From Streptomyces griseoviridis (lineage in GTDB: Bacteria > Actinomycetota > Actinomycetes > Streptomycetales > Streptomycetaceae), in the NCBI RefSeq assembly GCF_005222485.1, contig NZ_CP029078.1, forward strand, positions 5,731,501 through 5,795,500: a DNA stretch of 64,000 bases. The letters are read 5' to 3'. The translations under genes were made by a program, and so were the position numbers. Each line of letters begins with the position of its first letter. Within the stretch, counting starts at the first letter, position 1. A model generated the notes under the pieces. The model ran no database searches and was not told where the DNA came from. It saw only the letters and a program-made list of their open reading frames with translations. Positions 1 through 8,819 of the stretch are shown one piece after another.

Positions 1-239
1 TCCTGCTGGACCGCACCCTGGTCTGCGAGGTCTGGGACTCGGGACTCGTCCAGCCGCGCCGCCGCCGCGCCCGCGACACCGACGAAGGCGGCCGGGGCCT
101 GCAACTCGTCGGGCTGCTCAGCACGTCCTGGGGCTCACGCCGCACCCCCCGCGGCAAGACGGTCTGGTTCGAACTCCCGCTGCCCGACGGCGAGACGGGC
201 CTGACGGACCCGGCGGAGGCGCTGCTCAGCCTGTTCTGA
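1..239 (+). CDS. C-terminal end of a SpoIIE-type phosphatase / anti-sigma-like ATP-binding protein (partial)
   Basis: The window opens inside this gene; only the last 78 codons are present, ending in TGA at 237-239. The visible part reads as the end of a GHKL (HATPase_c) ATP-binding domain of the RsbW/SpoIIE-associated kind. It has the EVWDSG strand that carries the ATP-binding Asp, then a GGRGLQLV glycine loop, a GKTVWFELPLP closing strand and a short acidic tail. In Streptomyces such domains commonly close multidomain PAS/GAF-SpoIIE proteins or stand alone as anti-sigma-factor kinases, and which applies cannot be decided from this fragment. The gene is followed by a convergent gene with a gap of about 50 nt. 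Confidence 0.7.
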   Translation, partial: LLDRTLVCEVWDSGLVQPRRRRARDTDEGGRGLQLVGLLSTSWGSRRTPRGKTVWFELPLPDGETGLTDPAEALLSLF

Positions 240-292
240 CGAGGGAGGCTCCGCCGGTGCCGGTCGGCCCCGCACGGGGTCCCGTGAGCCGG

Positions 293-2002
293 CTAACCCG
301 GGTCCGCGGCGCGGCGGCGGCCGGTCCTGGGGCCGCCGAAGCTCGGGGGCGGCCCGACGGCGCCCTGCGGATCTCCGTCCGACGGCGGCAGCAGCACGCC
401 GCCGAGGACCGCGCCCGCGAGACCGCTCTCGTGCCCGCTCCCGCCGCTCAACGGGTTGCCGTGGCCGCGCACATCGCGTTCGGCCAGCTCACGGGCGCGG
501 ACCGCCAGCGCGTCGGCGGTGAGCGGATCGGCGTCCCGGAGCCGCCTCGCCTCCGAGAGCCGGGTCCTGGCCTCGCTGCCGACGGCACCCCGGTGCGTGC
601 CGATGAACGTGTCGGCGTCGGCCGTGCTGTGCGCGGCGACCAGGGAGGCGGCGAACGGCACCGCGCCCGCCCGGCCCGCGGCCAGCGGCAGCACGGCGGA
701 GGCGACCCGCCGCAGCGCGTCGACCGGATCGGAAGGTCCCGCCGTCGCCTCGGTCCTGACGGCGGCCAGGACGGCGTCGGCGACATCGGCTTGGGCCAGC
801 AACATGTCGGCGGGGAGCAGGGGTTCGGCCGGCCGCGCCCCTGACGCGCCGGGCCTGACGAACCGGTGCCCCCGCGCGGTCACCGGCCGTTCGGCGCCGT
901 CGCCGCGGACGGCCGCCGCGTGGTCCCGCGCCGTCTCCCGCGCCCCCGCGATCTCCGCCTCGGCGCCGCTCAGCGTGGCCGGAAGCAGCCGCTCGGCCGA
1001 CTCCAGGTCGGCGGCGAGGCGTTCGACGCCGTCCAGGAACGCGGCGGCCTGCGCGATCCCGCCCTCGGCCGCCCGCAGCTGCCTGGCCGCGACGTCGGGT
1101 TCGCCCCGGTCCGCCGCCTGCCGGGCCTCGTTGAGCCGGAACGTCGTGAACACCAGCCGGTCCTTGGCCTGTTCGACGGAGCCGGTCACGGAGTCCGTCA
1201 CCGCGGGCCCGTACCGCTCCCCGAGCCCCGCGACCAGCGTCGCCATCCGGCGGGTACGGGCGCCCAGTTCACGGAACCGGGTCTCGGCGGCCACCAGCGC
1301 GTCCACGACCCCGGGCGCCGACCCCCTTTCGAGGCCGCGCAGTTGGTCGAAGGAGTCGGCGTCCGCGTCCAGCCGCCACCCCGCCTCCTCGCACCGCGCG
1401 ACGATCCCGGCGAGCGACTGCCGCCGCTCGTCGTGGTCGGCCGGTGGCCCTTCGTCGTAGCGCTGCCGCAGCCGGAAGGCGTCCGACAGCTCCGCCGCCG
1501 CCTCCCGCACCGCCCGCGCGTACGGCGCGACGGCCGCCGCCCCGAGCCGCGCCTCGGCCGGCCCCAGCTCCTCCCGGGACACCCGCACCCAGTCGTCGGC
1601 CGCGACGAGCAGCGCCCGCGCCCGGTCGTCCGCCTCCGGCAGCGAGGGCGGGGCGTCGGCGGCCGGGGCGGTCGCCCAGCCGGGGGTGGTCCTGGTCCTG
1701 GCCCGCCGGGTGCGCCGCACATACCCGTACCCGCCGAACGCCAGGGCGGCGACGACCACGACGAGGGGAAGCACCAGGTCGGCGGTGGAGGTCCCGCCGG
1801 ACGCGGGTGCCGACCGCGCGGTGGCCGCGGGGGCGGCCGCCGCGCTCGGCGGCGGAACCGGCGTGGCGCTGTGGAACGTCACCCCCGGCAGGACCAGCCA
1901 CACCACACCGGCGAGGCCGCCCAGCACGGTGTGCAGCAGGCGCGCGGGGACGAGGGACGGAGCGCGGCGTCTGGGCCGCCCCCGTATCAGGGAGGACGTC
2001 AC
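293..2002 (-). CDS. Membrane-anchored coiled-coil protein, related to the C-terminal part of TPM-domain proteins
   Basis: 569 aa from a GTG start (MTSSLIRG). There are two hydrophobic segments: an N-terminal one at about residues 20-43 and a second at about 75-92, followed at once by a basic stop-transfer stretch (YVRRTRRARTR). The remaining ~460 residues are Ala/Arg/Glu-rich and predicted helical/coiled-coil, presumably cytoplasmic. The region after the second segment resembles the long tail found in actinobacterial TPM (YgcG-like) proteins. However, only a ~30-residue Pro/Ala linker lies between the hydrophobic segments, where such proteins carry the extracytoplasmic TPM domain, so that domain looks absent. 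It is divergent from the GH18-like gene with 83 nt between them. Function unknown. Confidence 0.7.
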   Translation of the reverse strand: MTSSLIRGRPRRRAPSLVPARLLHTVLGGLAGVVWLVLPGVTFHSATPVPPPSAAAAPAATARSAPASGGTSTADLVLPLVVVVAALAFGGYGYVRRTRRARTRTTPGWATAPAADAPPSLPEADDRARALLVAADDWVRVSREELGPAEARLGAAAVAPYARAVREAAAELSDAFRLRQRYDEGPPADHDERRQSLAGIVARCEEAGWRLDADADSFDQLRGLERGSAPGVVDALVAAETRFRELGARTRRMATLVAGLGERYGPAVTDSVTGSVEQAKDRLVFTTFRLNEARQAADRGEPDVAARQLRAAEGGIAQAAAFLDGVERLAADLESAERLLPATLSGAEAEIAGARETARDHAAAVRGDGAERPVTARGHRFVRPGASGARPAEPLLPADMLLAQADVADAVLAAVRTEATAGPSDPVDALRRVASAVLPLAAGRAGAVPFAASLVAAHSTADADTFIGTHRGAVGSEARTRLSEARRLRDADPLTADALAVRARELAERDVRGHGNPLSGGSGHESGLAGAVLGGVLLPPSDGDPQGAVGPPPSFGGPRTGRRRAADPG

Positions 2003-2085
2003 ATTTCGGAGCGTATGAGCAGCACAGCGGGTGCGCGAGCGGGAGACGCCCGGGGTGGGGAGCCGAGAGAGGGGCGGGACACGGC

Positions 2086-3885
2086 ATGACGAACGAGAAA
2101 CAGGGGAACGGGGGGCGCGCGGCGGGCCGTGCGGACCGGGTGGATCGTGCGGACCGGGTGGATCGTGCGGGCCGGGCGGCGGGGGCGGACCGGGTGGACC
2201 GTGCGGATCGTGCGGGCCGGGCGGCGGGGGCGGAGGTGGGGGCAGGGCTGGAGGGCTCGGATGATCCGGCCGAGCCCGCCGGTCCCGCTGAGCCCGCCAG
2301 TCTCGCCACGGCCGCCGGTCCCACTGAGCCCACCGGCCTTGCCACGACGGCCGGTGCCGCTGAGCCCGCCAGTCTCGCCACGACGGCCGGTGCCGCTGAG
2401 CCCGCCAGTCTCGCCACGACGGCCGGTGCCGCTGAGCCCGCCAGTCTCGCCACGACGGCCGGTGCCGCTGAGCCCGCCAGTCTCGCCACGACCACTGGTC
2501 CTGCTGAGCCCACCGGCCTCGCCACGACCACTGGTCCTGCTGAGCCCGCCAGTGCCACCAGCCACACCGGCCCCACCAGCCACACCGGCTCCACCGGCCT
2601 TGCCGAGCCCCCCGGCCTCGCCACGACCACTGGTCCCGCTGAGCCCATTGAGCCCGCCGGTCTCACCGGCTCCGTCGAGCCCACCAGCCCCGCCAAGCCC
2701 ATTGAGCCCACCAGCCCCACCGGCTCCGCCGATCCCACCGGCTCCGCCGATCCCACCGGCCTCGCCGAGCCCATTGAGCCCGCCGGTCTCACCGGCTCCG
2801 CCGAGCCCACCAGCCCCGCCAAGCCCATCGAGCCCACCTGCCCCACCGCCCCCACCAAACCCCCCACCCCACCCCGCCCCCGGCGTCTCCTTCGGCGGTT
2901 TGTCCTGGGGCTTGTGCTTCTGCTGGTGCTTCCCGTCGCCTCCGCCGCCGTCGCGTTGCGGCTCGCCTACGGTGGGGAGCCCGGGAGCGGGGCCCACAGC
3001 AGGGGGCGGGACGCGGTCTGGCTCGGGCACGCCTGGGTCGACGGGCGCAAGGGCGACGCCGACGTCACCGCGCTCGCCCGGCGGCTGCGCTCCACCGGCA
3101 TCCGGGACCTGTACGTCCACGCGGGCCCCCTGGAGCACGACGGCACGCTGCCCGACTCCGCCTATCCGAAGGCCCGTTGGCTGATCGGCGCGGTGCACGA
3201 GGCCGCGCCCGGCGTCCGCGTGCAGGCGTGGCTCGGTGACGAGCTGGCGACCGAGAGCCCGGACGGCATGCGCCTGGAGCGGGCCGCCACGCGGACCGCG
3301 ATCGTGGCGTCCACCCGGCGCGTCCTGGCCGCCGGATTCGACGGCGTCCACTTCGACCTCGAACCCCTGCACTCGGGCGACGCCCACTACCTCGGCCTGC
3401 TGGACGCCCTGCACAGGACCACCGAGGCGGCCGGCGTGCCGCTCTCCGTCGCCGCCCATCAGATCGACCCGCTGCCCGCGCTGCACACCGTCGCGGGCGC
3501 CCTCACCGGTCACCCCAAGTGGTGGTCGCGGGAGTACTTCGGGCAGGTCGCCCGGCGCGTCGACCAGATCGCCGTCATGTCGTACGACACCGCCACGCCG
3601 CTGCCGAGCCTGTACGGCGGCTATGTCGCCCGGCAGACCGCGCTCGCCCTCGACGCCACCCCGGAGTCGACGGACCTGCTGATGGGGCTGCCGTTCTTCC
3701 ACGAGACGAAGCCGGGCCACCTGGCCTACGCCGAGACCGTCCCGGCCGCCGTCCGGGGGGTCAGGCTGGGTCTGTCCCGCGCGGACGCGGACCGCGTACG
3801 CTTCGGCGTCGCCCTGTACGTGGACTTCGCGGCCACCGAGGCCGACTGGGCGGCCTACCGAGAAGGCTGGGTGACGCCCGGATGA
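2086..3885 (+). CDS. Membrane-anchored GH18-like (chitinase-fold) protein with repetitive N-terminal region
   Basis: 599 aa. The ATG at 2086 follows a purine-rich stretch (gagaggggcggg). Residues 1-265 are low-complexity Ala/Glu/Pro/Ser/Thr, including four perfect 12-residue repeats ([12 protein letters not shown]) near residues 86-133. A transmembrane segment follows at about 270-290 ([18 protein letters not shown]), then an extracytoplasmic TIM-barrel-like domain from about residue 305. [11 protein letters not shown] matches the GH18 DxxxDxE active-site strand, with the putative catalytic Glu at residue 426; MSYDTATP and ALYVDFAA look like later GH18 strands. A role in glycan or chitin-like polymer handling at the cell surface is inferred. 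The repeat region is open in several frames, so a GTG nearer the membrane segment is a possible alternative start. The stop overlaps the next gene (ATGA). Confidence 0.72.
   Translation: MTNEKQGNGGRAAGRADRVDRADRVDRAGRAAGADRVDRADRAGRAAGAEVGAGLEGSDDPAEPAGPAEPASLATAAGPTEPTGLATTAGAAEPASLATTAGAAEPASLATTAGAAEPASLATTAGAAEPASLATTTGPAEPTGLATTTGPAEPASATSHTGPTSHTGSTGLAEPPGLATTTGPAEPIEPAGLTGSVEPTSPAKPIEPTSPTGSADPTGSADPTGLAEPIEPAGLTGSAEPTSPAKPIEPTCPTAPTKPPTPPRPRRLLRRFVLGLVLLLVLPVASAAVALRLAYGGEPGSGAHSRGRDAVWLGHAWVDGRKGDADVTALARRLRSTGIRDLYVHAGPLEHDGTLPDSAYPKARWLIGAVHEAAPGVRVQAWLGDELATESPDGMRLERAATRTAIVASTRRVLAAGFDGVHFDLEPLHSGDAHYLGLLDALHRTTEAAGVPLSVAAHQIDPLPALHTVAGALTGHPKWWSREYFGQVARRVDQIAVMSYDTATPLPSLYGGYVARQTALALDATPESTDLLMGLPFFHETKPGHLAYAETVPAAVRGVRLGLSRADADRVRFGVALYVDFAATEADWAAYREGWVTPG
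2341..2484 (+). repeat. Four perfect tandem copies of a 36-bp minisatellite
   Basis: Unit boundaries are 2341-2376, 2377-2412, 2413-2448 and 2449-2484; each unit begins gccacgacggccggtgccgc. Degenerate copies extend on both sides (about 2266-2340 and 2485-2640). The unit length is a multiple of three, so each copy encodes 12 residues in the GH18-like gene. Confidence 0.9.
2641..2836 (+). repeat. Second diverged tandem repeat block in the same coding region
   Basis: A segment of about 70 nt starting gagcccattgagcccgccgg at 2641 recurs at 2767 with two substitutions, a 126-bp period. Shorter gccgatcccaccggctcc copies sit between. It stays in frame with the GH18-like gene. Confidence 0.75.
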
Positions 3886-4859
3886 CCCGAACCCCGCTCA
3901 CCGCCACCGACCTCGCGCCCCTGGCCCGTGCCGCGCTCGGACGGACCCCGCTCACCGCGACCCGGCTGCCGGGCGGCACCCGCAAGGGCGTCTACCGGCT
4001 CGCCCTCGACGACGGCTCCACCGCCGTCGTCTATGTGTGGTCGGCCGCGGAGGACTTCTGGGACGCCGCTCCACCCGGCCCGCGCGACCCGCTCGCCCCC
4101 GGCACCGGCCTCGCCCTGTTCACGACGGCCCACGACCGGCTCACCGCGGCCGGTGTCCGCACCCCACGGCTGCTGTACGCCGACGCCACGCGCACCCTGC
4201 TGCCAGCGGACGCGGCCGTCGTCGAGGACCTCACCGGCGGCAGCCTCCAGGAGGCGCTGGCCGGTGACCCCCGGGAGGCGGAGGCGGCGCTCGACCGGTT
4301 CGCCGATCTGGTGGCGCGGCTGCACGCGCAGCGCGGGCCGGCCTTCGGCAGCGTCGCCCTGGTCGACAACGGCGGTGTCCCGAAAGGCGGTTCGTGCGAA
4401 CGGCTGGTCACCGAGGGCGCCCTGCGGGACATCGCCGCGAGCGCGGCGCGGGACCGGCGGATCGCGGCGGCCCGCGACGAACTGGACGACGTCGTCGAGG
4501 AGTTGGCGTCCGCCGTCCGACCGCGTTCCCGGTTCTCGCTGGTGCACGGCGAACTGGGGCCCGACCACGTCCTGTTGACCGCCCAGGGGCAGCCCGCCCT
4601 GATCGACATCGAGGGGCTCAGGTACTTCGACGTCGAGTGGGAGCACGTCTTCCTGCGGCTGCGCCTCGGGTCCCACTACCCGCGCCTGCGTACCGCCGGT
4701 CTCGACGAGGACCGGCTGCGCCTGTACCGGCTGGCGACGCATCTCTCGCTGGTCGCCGGTCCCCTCCGCCTCCTCGAAGGGGACTTTCCCGACCGGGTTG
4801 CCCTGCGGGGCATCGTCGAACACCATCTGCGGCGGGCGCTGGAGTTCGTCGGCGGATGA
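3882..4859 (+). CDS. Aminoglycoside phosphotransferase (APH)-fold kinase-like protein
   Basis: 325 aa. The ATG overlaps the upstream stop as ATGA, indicating translational coupling to the GH18-like gene. The fold is the APH/choline-kinase type. An N-lobe contains the KGVYRLALDDGSTAVVYVW nucleotide-binding strands, a C-lobe carries the Brenner-type loop LVHGELGPDHVLL, and a metal-binding DIEG follows about 20 residues later. In canonical APH proteins the loop reads HGDxxxxN; here Glu replaces the catalytic Asp and His the Asn. This may mean altered or lost phosphotransfer, although such variants are common in actinobacterial paralogues. The substrate cannot be inferred; coupling to a glycosidase-like gene hints at a sugar or amino-sugar, but that is only inference. 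Confidence 0.75.
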   Translation: MTRTPLTATDLAPLARAALGRTPLTATRLPGGTRKGVYRLALDDGSTAVVYVWSAAEDFWDAAPPGPRDPLAPGTGLALFTTAHDRLTAAGVRTPRLLYADATRTLLPADAAVVEDLTGGSLQEALAGDPREAEAALDRFADLVARLHAQRGPAFGSVALVDNGGVPKGGSCERLVTEGALRDIAASAARDRRIAAARDELDDVVEELASAVRPRSRFSLVHGELGPDHVLLTAQGQPALIDIEGLRYFDVEWEHVFLRLRLGSHYPRLRTAGLDEDRLRLYRLATHLSLVAGPLRLLEGDFPDRVALRGIVEHHLRRALEFVGG

Positions 4860-4971
4860 CGGCCGCGGACGCCCGCCCTCCCCCGTGACGGCGCTCCTGC
4901 GGGCGCCCCCACCGTGACGGACTCCCGCCCGCCGCCCGTGACTTCACTCCCGCCCGCCGTCCCGGTGACCG

Positions 4972-5739
4972 CTACGCCCGACGCCTGATCTTCGACCCCA
5001 GCCAGACCAGCGGGTCGTACTTGCGGTCGGCCGCGCGCTCCTTCAGGGGGATCAGCGCGTTGTCCGTGATCTTGATGCCTTCGGGGCAGACCTCCGTGCA
5101 GCACTTGGTGATGTTGCAGTAGCCGAGCCCGTGCTCGTCCTGGGCGGTGCTCTTGCGGTCGAGGCCGGACTCGGCGGCCGCGTCCAGCGGATGCATGTCC
5201 AGCTCCGCGACCCGCATCAGGAACCTCGGGCCCGCGAACGCCGGTTTGTTCTCCTCGTGGTCGCGCACCACATGGCAGGTGTCCTGGCAGAGGAAGCACT
5301 CGATGCACTTGCGGAACTCCTGCGAGCGGTCCACGTCCTGCTGCGTCATCCGGTACTCGCCCGGGGCCAGTCCGGCCGGCGGCACGAACGCCGGAACCTC
5401 CCTCGCCTTCGCGTAGTTGAACCCGACGTCCGTCACCAGATCGCGCACCACGGGGAAGGCGCGCAGCGGTGTGACGGTGATCGTCTCGTCCTTCGTGAAC
5501 ACCGACATGCGGGTCATGCACAGCAGCCGGGGGCGGCCGTTGATCTCCGCCGAGCACGAACCGCACTTGCCCGCCTTGCAGTTCCAGCGGACGGCGAGGT
5601 CGGGTGCCTGGGTGGCCTGGAGGCGGTGCACGATGTCGAGGACGACCTCGCCGTCGTTCACCTCGACCGTGAAGTCCTCCAGGCCGCCGCCGCCCACATC
5701 GCCCCGCCACACCCTGAAGCGGGCCTCGTAGCTGCTCAC
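4972..5739 (-). CDS. sdhB: Succinate dehydrogenase / fumarate reductase iron-sulfur subunit
   Basis: 255 aa. The GTG start at 5739 overlaps the stop of sdhA as GTGA; the start MSSYEARFRVWRG fits the family. It relays electrons from the flavoprotein to the membrane anchor. All cluster-binding motifs are visible: CKAGKCGSC plus a later Cys (LLC) for the [2Fe-2S] ferredoxin domain, CIECFLCQDTC, and CNITKCCTEVCPEG for the [4Fe-4S]/[3Fe-4S] clusters. It is the last gene of a leftward operon. The ~110 nt after its stop, up to the kinase-like gene, contain short direct repeats of cgtgac and ctcccgcccgccg but no clear terminator. Confidence 0.93.
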   Translation of the reverse strand: MSSYEARFRVWRGDVGGGGLEDFTVEVNDGEVVLDIVHRLQATQAPDLAVRWNCKAGKCGSCSAEINGRPRLLCMTRMSVFTKDETITVTPLRAFPVVRDLVTDVGFNYAKAREVPAFVPPAGLAPGEYRMTQQDVDRSQEFRKCIECFLCQDTCHVVRDHEENKPAFAGPRFLMRVAELDMHPLDAAAESGLDRKSTAQDEHGLGYCNITKCCTEVCPEGIKITDNALIPLKERAADRKYDPLVWLGSKIRRRA

Positions 5740-7691
5740 TCGTAGAGCTCCTCTTCGGCCAGGTACTTGACCAGCTCGTCCTTCTCGAAGAGGGCGAGCA
5801 GGTCGGGGCGGATGGGTTCGGTGTCCTCGCGGGTCAGGGCGATCTGGCCGGGCGCCGGATCGGTGGCGCCCGGATCGGCCAGCGCGCAGAGCAGGTTGAC
5901 GTGGCGCCAGTGCCGTTCCATCGTCGGGTGGTCCTCGCGGGTGTGGCCGCCGCGCGACTCGGTGCGCTCCAGGGCGGCCCGTGCCACGCACTCGCTGACC
6001 AGCAGCATGTTCCGCAGGTCCAGGGCGAGATGCCAGCCGGGGTTGAACTGGCGGTGGCCCTCGACGCCCGCCCGCCTGGCCCGTACCCGCAGTGCGGACA
6101 GCCGCTCCAGGGCCTGCTCCATCTCGCCCTCGCGGCGGATGATGCCGACCAGGTCGTTCATGGTCTGCTGGAGCTCCTGGTGGAGGGTGTACGGGTTCTC
6201 CGGGGCGCGGGCCGCGGCCGGTTCCCCGTCCGGGGGCGGGCCCTCGGCGGAGAACGGGCGCAGCGCCTCGGCCGCCGCCGCGTCCACCTGGGCGTCGTCC
6301 GTCTGTGGTCGTCCTGGCCGTCCTGGCCGTCCCTCCGTCTGCTCCGCCGCGTGCTCGGCCGCGTACCGGCCCGCCCTGCGGCCGAAGACCAGCAGGTCGG
6401 AGAGGGAGTTGCCGCCCAGTCTGTTGGAGCCGTGCATGCCGCCCGCCACCTCGCCCGCCGCGTACAGACCCGGCACCCCGCGCGCGGCGGCCGTGTCGGA
6501 GTCGACGGCGATGCCGCCCATCACGTAGTGGCAGGTGGGCCCGACCTCCATCGCCTCCGCCGTGATGTCGACGTCGGCCAGCTCCTTGAACTGGTGGTAC
6601 ATGGACGGCAGTCGGCGCCTGATCACCTCGGCGGGCATCCGGGTGGACACGTCGAGGAAGACCCCGCCGTGCGGGGAGCCGCGGCCGGCCTTCACCTCGG
6701 AGTTGATGGCGCGGGCGACCTCGTCGCGGGGGAGCAGTTCAGGGGGTCGCCTGTGGTGGTCGGGGTCCTCGTACCAGCCGTCGCCCTCGTCCTCCGACTC
6801 GGCGTACTTCTCCTTGAAGACGTCGGGAATGTAGTCGAACATGAACCGCTTGCCCTCGGAGTTGCGCAGCACCCCGCCGTCGCCGCGCACCGACTCGGTG
6901 ACGAGGATGCCCTTCACGGACGGCGGCCAGACCATGCCGGTCGGGTGGAACTGCACGAACTCCATGTTGAGCAGCGGCGCCCCGGCGAGCAGGGCCAGCG
7001 CGTGGCCGTCGCCCGTGTACTCCCACGAGTTCGACGTCACCTTGAAGGACTTGCCGATGCCGCCGGTGGCGATCACCACGGACGGTGCCTCGAGGACCAG
7101 GAAGCGGCCCGACTCGCGTTCGTAGCCGAAGACGCCCGATACCCGGCTCCCGTCCTTCAACACCCGGGTGACGGTGCACTCCTGGAAGACCTTGAGCCGG
7201 GACTCGTAGTCGCCGGTCTCCTTCTTGTCCTGCTGCTGGAGCGAGACGATCTTCTGCTGGAGGGTGCGGATGAGTTCGAGTCCGGTGCGGTCGCCGACGT
7301 GCGCGAGGCGCGGGTACTCGTGGCCGCCGAAGTTGCGCTGCGAGATGCGTCCGTCGGCGGTGCGGTCGAACAGGGCGCCCCAGGTCTCCAACTCCCATAC
7401 CCGGTCCGGGGCTTCCTTCGCGTGCAGCTCGGCCATCCGCCACTGGTTGAGGAACTTGCCGCCGCGCAGCGTGTCCCGGAAGTGGACCTGCCAGTTGTCG
7501 CCCGGGTTGACGTTGCCCATGGCGGCCGCGATGCCGCCCTCGGCCATCACCGTGTGCGCCTTGCCGAACAGCGACTTGCAGATCACCGCCGTACGGGCGC
7601 CGCGTTCCCGGGCCTCGATGGCGGCCCGCAGCCCCGCGCCGCCGGCGCCGACCACGACAACGTCCCACTCCTGGCGGTCGACCACGGACAT
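5736..7691 (-). CDS. sdhA: Succinate dehydrogenase / fumarate reductase flavoprotein subunit
   Basis: 651 aa, ATG start. The N-terminal FAD-binding Rossmann motif is VVVGAGGAGLRAAIEA, followed by KSLFGKAHTVMAEGG with the His expected to carry covalent FAD (inference from family). Further motifs are the FVQFHPTG substrate region, the catalytic LVTESVRGDGG segment, and HGSNRLGGNSLSDLLVFG near the C-terminal half of the FAD domain. The start codon shares one base with the stop of the upstream membrane-anchor gene (TGATG), and the stop overlaps sdhB, so the three subunits are tightly coupled. Length and gene order match the Sdh1-type enzyme of mycobacteria. A short Pro/Arg/Gly-rich insertion (GRPGRPGRPQ) near residue 465 looks like a surface loop. 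Confidence 0.95.
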   Translation of the reverse strand: MSVVDRQEWDVVVVGAGGAGLRAAIEARERGARTAVICKSLFGKAHTVMAEGGIAAAMGNVNPGDNWQVHFRDTLRGGKFLNQWRMAELHAKEAPDRVWELETWGALFDRTADGRISQRNFGGHEYPRLAHVGDRTGLELIRTLQQKIVSLQQQDKKETGDYESRLKVFQECTVTRVLKDGSRVSGVFGYERESGRFLVLEAPSVVIATGGIGKSFKVTSNSWEYTGDGHALALLAGAPLLNMEFVQFHPTGMVWPPSVKGILVTESVRGDGGVLRNSEGKRFMFDYIPDVFKEKYAESEDEGDGWYEDPDHHRRPPELLPRDEVARAINSEVKAGRGSPHGGVFLDVSTRMPAEVIRRRLPSMYHQFKELADVDITAEAMEVGPTCHYVMGGIAVDSDTAAARGVPGLYAAGEVAGGMHGSNRLGGNSLSDLLVFGRRAGRYAAEHAAEQTEGRPGRPGRPQTDDAQVDAAAAEALRPFSAEGPPPDGEPAAARAPENPYTLHQELQQTMNDLVGIIRREGEMEQALERLSALRVRARRAGVEGHRQFNPGWHLALDLRNMLLVSECVARAALERTESRGGHTREDHPTMERHWRHVNLLCALADPGATDPAPGQIALTREDTEPIRPDLLALFEKDELVKYLAEEELYE

Positions 7692-8512
7692 CAGAAGAAC
7701 CTCGGATCGTCGAAGGCGCCGGACGAGAGCAGGTAGACATAGAAGTCGGTGACCCCCACGCTCACCAACGACGCCCAGGCCAGCAGCATGTGACGGGCAT
7801 TCAGCTTGCCGACGAACCGCCAGGCCCGGTAGCGCACGGGGTGCCGGGAGAAGTGTTTGAGCTTGCCGCCGACGATGTGCCGGCAGGAGTGGCAGGAGAG
7901 GGTGTACGCCCAGATCAGCGCCACGTTGGCGACGAACAGCACGGTGCCGAGGCCCATATGGCCCCAGTGGTGGTGCGCGTCGCGGAACGAGAGCACGGTG
8001 TCGTAGGTGAGCACGCCCGCGACCAGGATCGCCGCGTAGAAGAAGTAGCGGTGCAGGTTCTGCAGGATGAGCGGGAAGCGCGTCTCACCCGAGTACGACG
8101 CGTGCGGCTCGGCCACCGCGCAGGCCGGCGGGGACGCCCAGAAGCCCCGGTAGTAGGCCTTGCGGTAGTAGTAGCAGGTCATGCGGAAGCCCAGCGGGAA
8201 GATCAGGATGATGATCGCGGGGGAGAGCGCCCACCAGCCGCCGAACAGGTCCGCGTTGGGGCCGCTGTGCATGGTCTGGCAGCGCTCGGCGAGGCAGGGC
8301 GAGTAGAACGGCGACACATAGGGCGCGGAGTAGTAGTGCGCGTCGGCGAAGGCCCGCCAGGTCGAGTAGACGACGAAGGCGAGCAGCCCCGCGGCGGTGC
8401 CCGCGGGGGCCAGCCACCAGCGGTCGGTGCGCAGATGACGGGCGGAGATCGCGGCGCGCGTCGGGGTGTGCACGCCGCGGCTGTCGGGATGGGGTTCCGT
8501 ACCAGTGGCCAA
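7691..8512 (-). CDS. Sdh1-type succinate dehydrogenase membrane-anchor (cytochrome b-like) subunit
   Basis: 273 aa. The best start is TTG at 8512, eight nt downstream of a GGAG on the minus strand; no ATG or GTG is as well placed. About five hydrophobic segments are visible (for example LLAFVVYSTW, IIILIFPLGF, YFFYAAILVAGVL, VLFVANVALIWAY, LLAWASLVSVGVTDFYVYLL). Several His in or next to them (LQNLHRYFF, FRDAHHHWGHM, LSCHSCRHIVGG) are candidate haem or quinone ligands. It anchors SdhAB to the membrane and passes electrons to menaquinone. The 273-residue single-chain anchor upstream of sdhA-sdhB is characteristic of the actinobacterial Sdh1 complex rather than the paired SdhC/SdhD type. Confidence 0.85.
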   Translation of the reverse strand: MATGTEPHPDSRGVHTPTRAAISARHLRTDRWWLAPAGTAAGLLAFVVYSTWRAFADAHYYSAPYVSPFYSPCLAERCQTMHSGPNADLFGGWWALSPAIIILIFPLGFRMTCYYYRKAYYRGFWASPPACAVAEPHASYSGETRFPLILQNLHRYFFYAAILVAGVLTYDTVLSFRDAHHHWGHMGLGTVLFVANVALIWAYTLSCHSCRHIVGGKLKHFSRHPVRYRAWRFVGKLNARHMLLAWASLVSVGVTDFYVYLLSSGAFDDPRFF

Positions 8513-8531
8513 TTCTTGACTCCGGTCGGGT

Positions 8532-8819
8532 TCAGGGGGCGTGGCGGTCGCGGGCGCCGAGTCCCTCGTCGTCCGAGTCCGTCCACAGGCTGGTGTCGTA
8601 CGGGGTGTCGGAGATGGGGACGAGATCGGTGCGGCGGGCGGCGGGGGCGGCCGCGGTGTCGCGCAGCAGGGCGAGGCTCTCGCGCAGGTGGTTGGCGTCG
8701 TTGCGGACCCGGCGCATCTCGAGGCCGCCGGTGCCGAGCTGCTTCTCCAGCCGCCCGACGGACCTGAGCAGCTCGTCGAGACTGCGCTGGACCGATGTCA
8801 GTTCGTCGTGCACGGACAT
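8532..8819 (-). CDS. Small conserved protein leading the sdh operon
   Basis: 95 aa, ATG start with a GAGGT-like Shine-Dalgarno about 8 nt upstream. There is no signal peptide or membrane segment. Residues 1-55 form a heptad-like amphipathic helix (LTSVQRSLDELLRSVGRLEKQL), and the C-terminal 40 residues are acidic and polar (SDTPYDTSLWTDSDDEGLG). It sits 19 nt upstream of the Sdh membrane anchor. From memory, mycobacterial Sdh1 operons also start with a small protein of about this length. A role in assembling or regulating the complex is conceivable, but I recognise no domain. Confidence 0.75.
   Translation of the reverse strand: MSVHDELTSVQRSLDELLRSVGRLEKQLGTGGLEMRRVRNDANHLRESLALLRDTAAAPAARRTDLVPISDTPYDTSLWTDSDDEGLGARDRHAP

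Noticed and set aside
2341..2484. CRISPR array
   Set aside because: The 36-bp units are contiguous with no spacers and encode in-frame amino-acid repeats.
1999..3720. Long minus-strand reading frame with collagen-like Gly-Gly-x repeats opposite the GH18-like gene
   Set aside because: It is the mirror of the in-frame minisatellite; the downstream part overlaps a clear GH18 domain on the plus strand and has no family similarity or start signal of its own.
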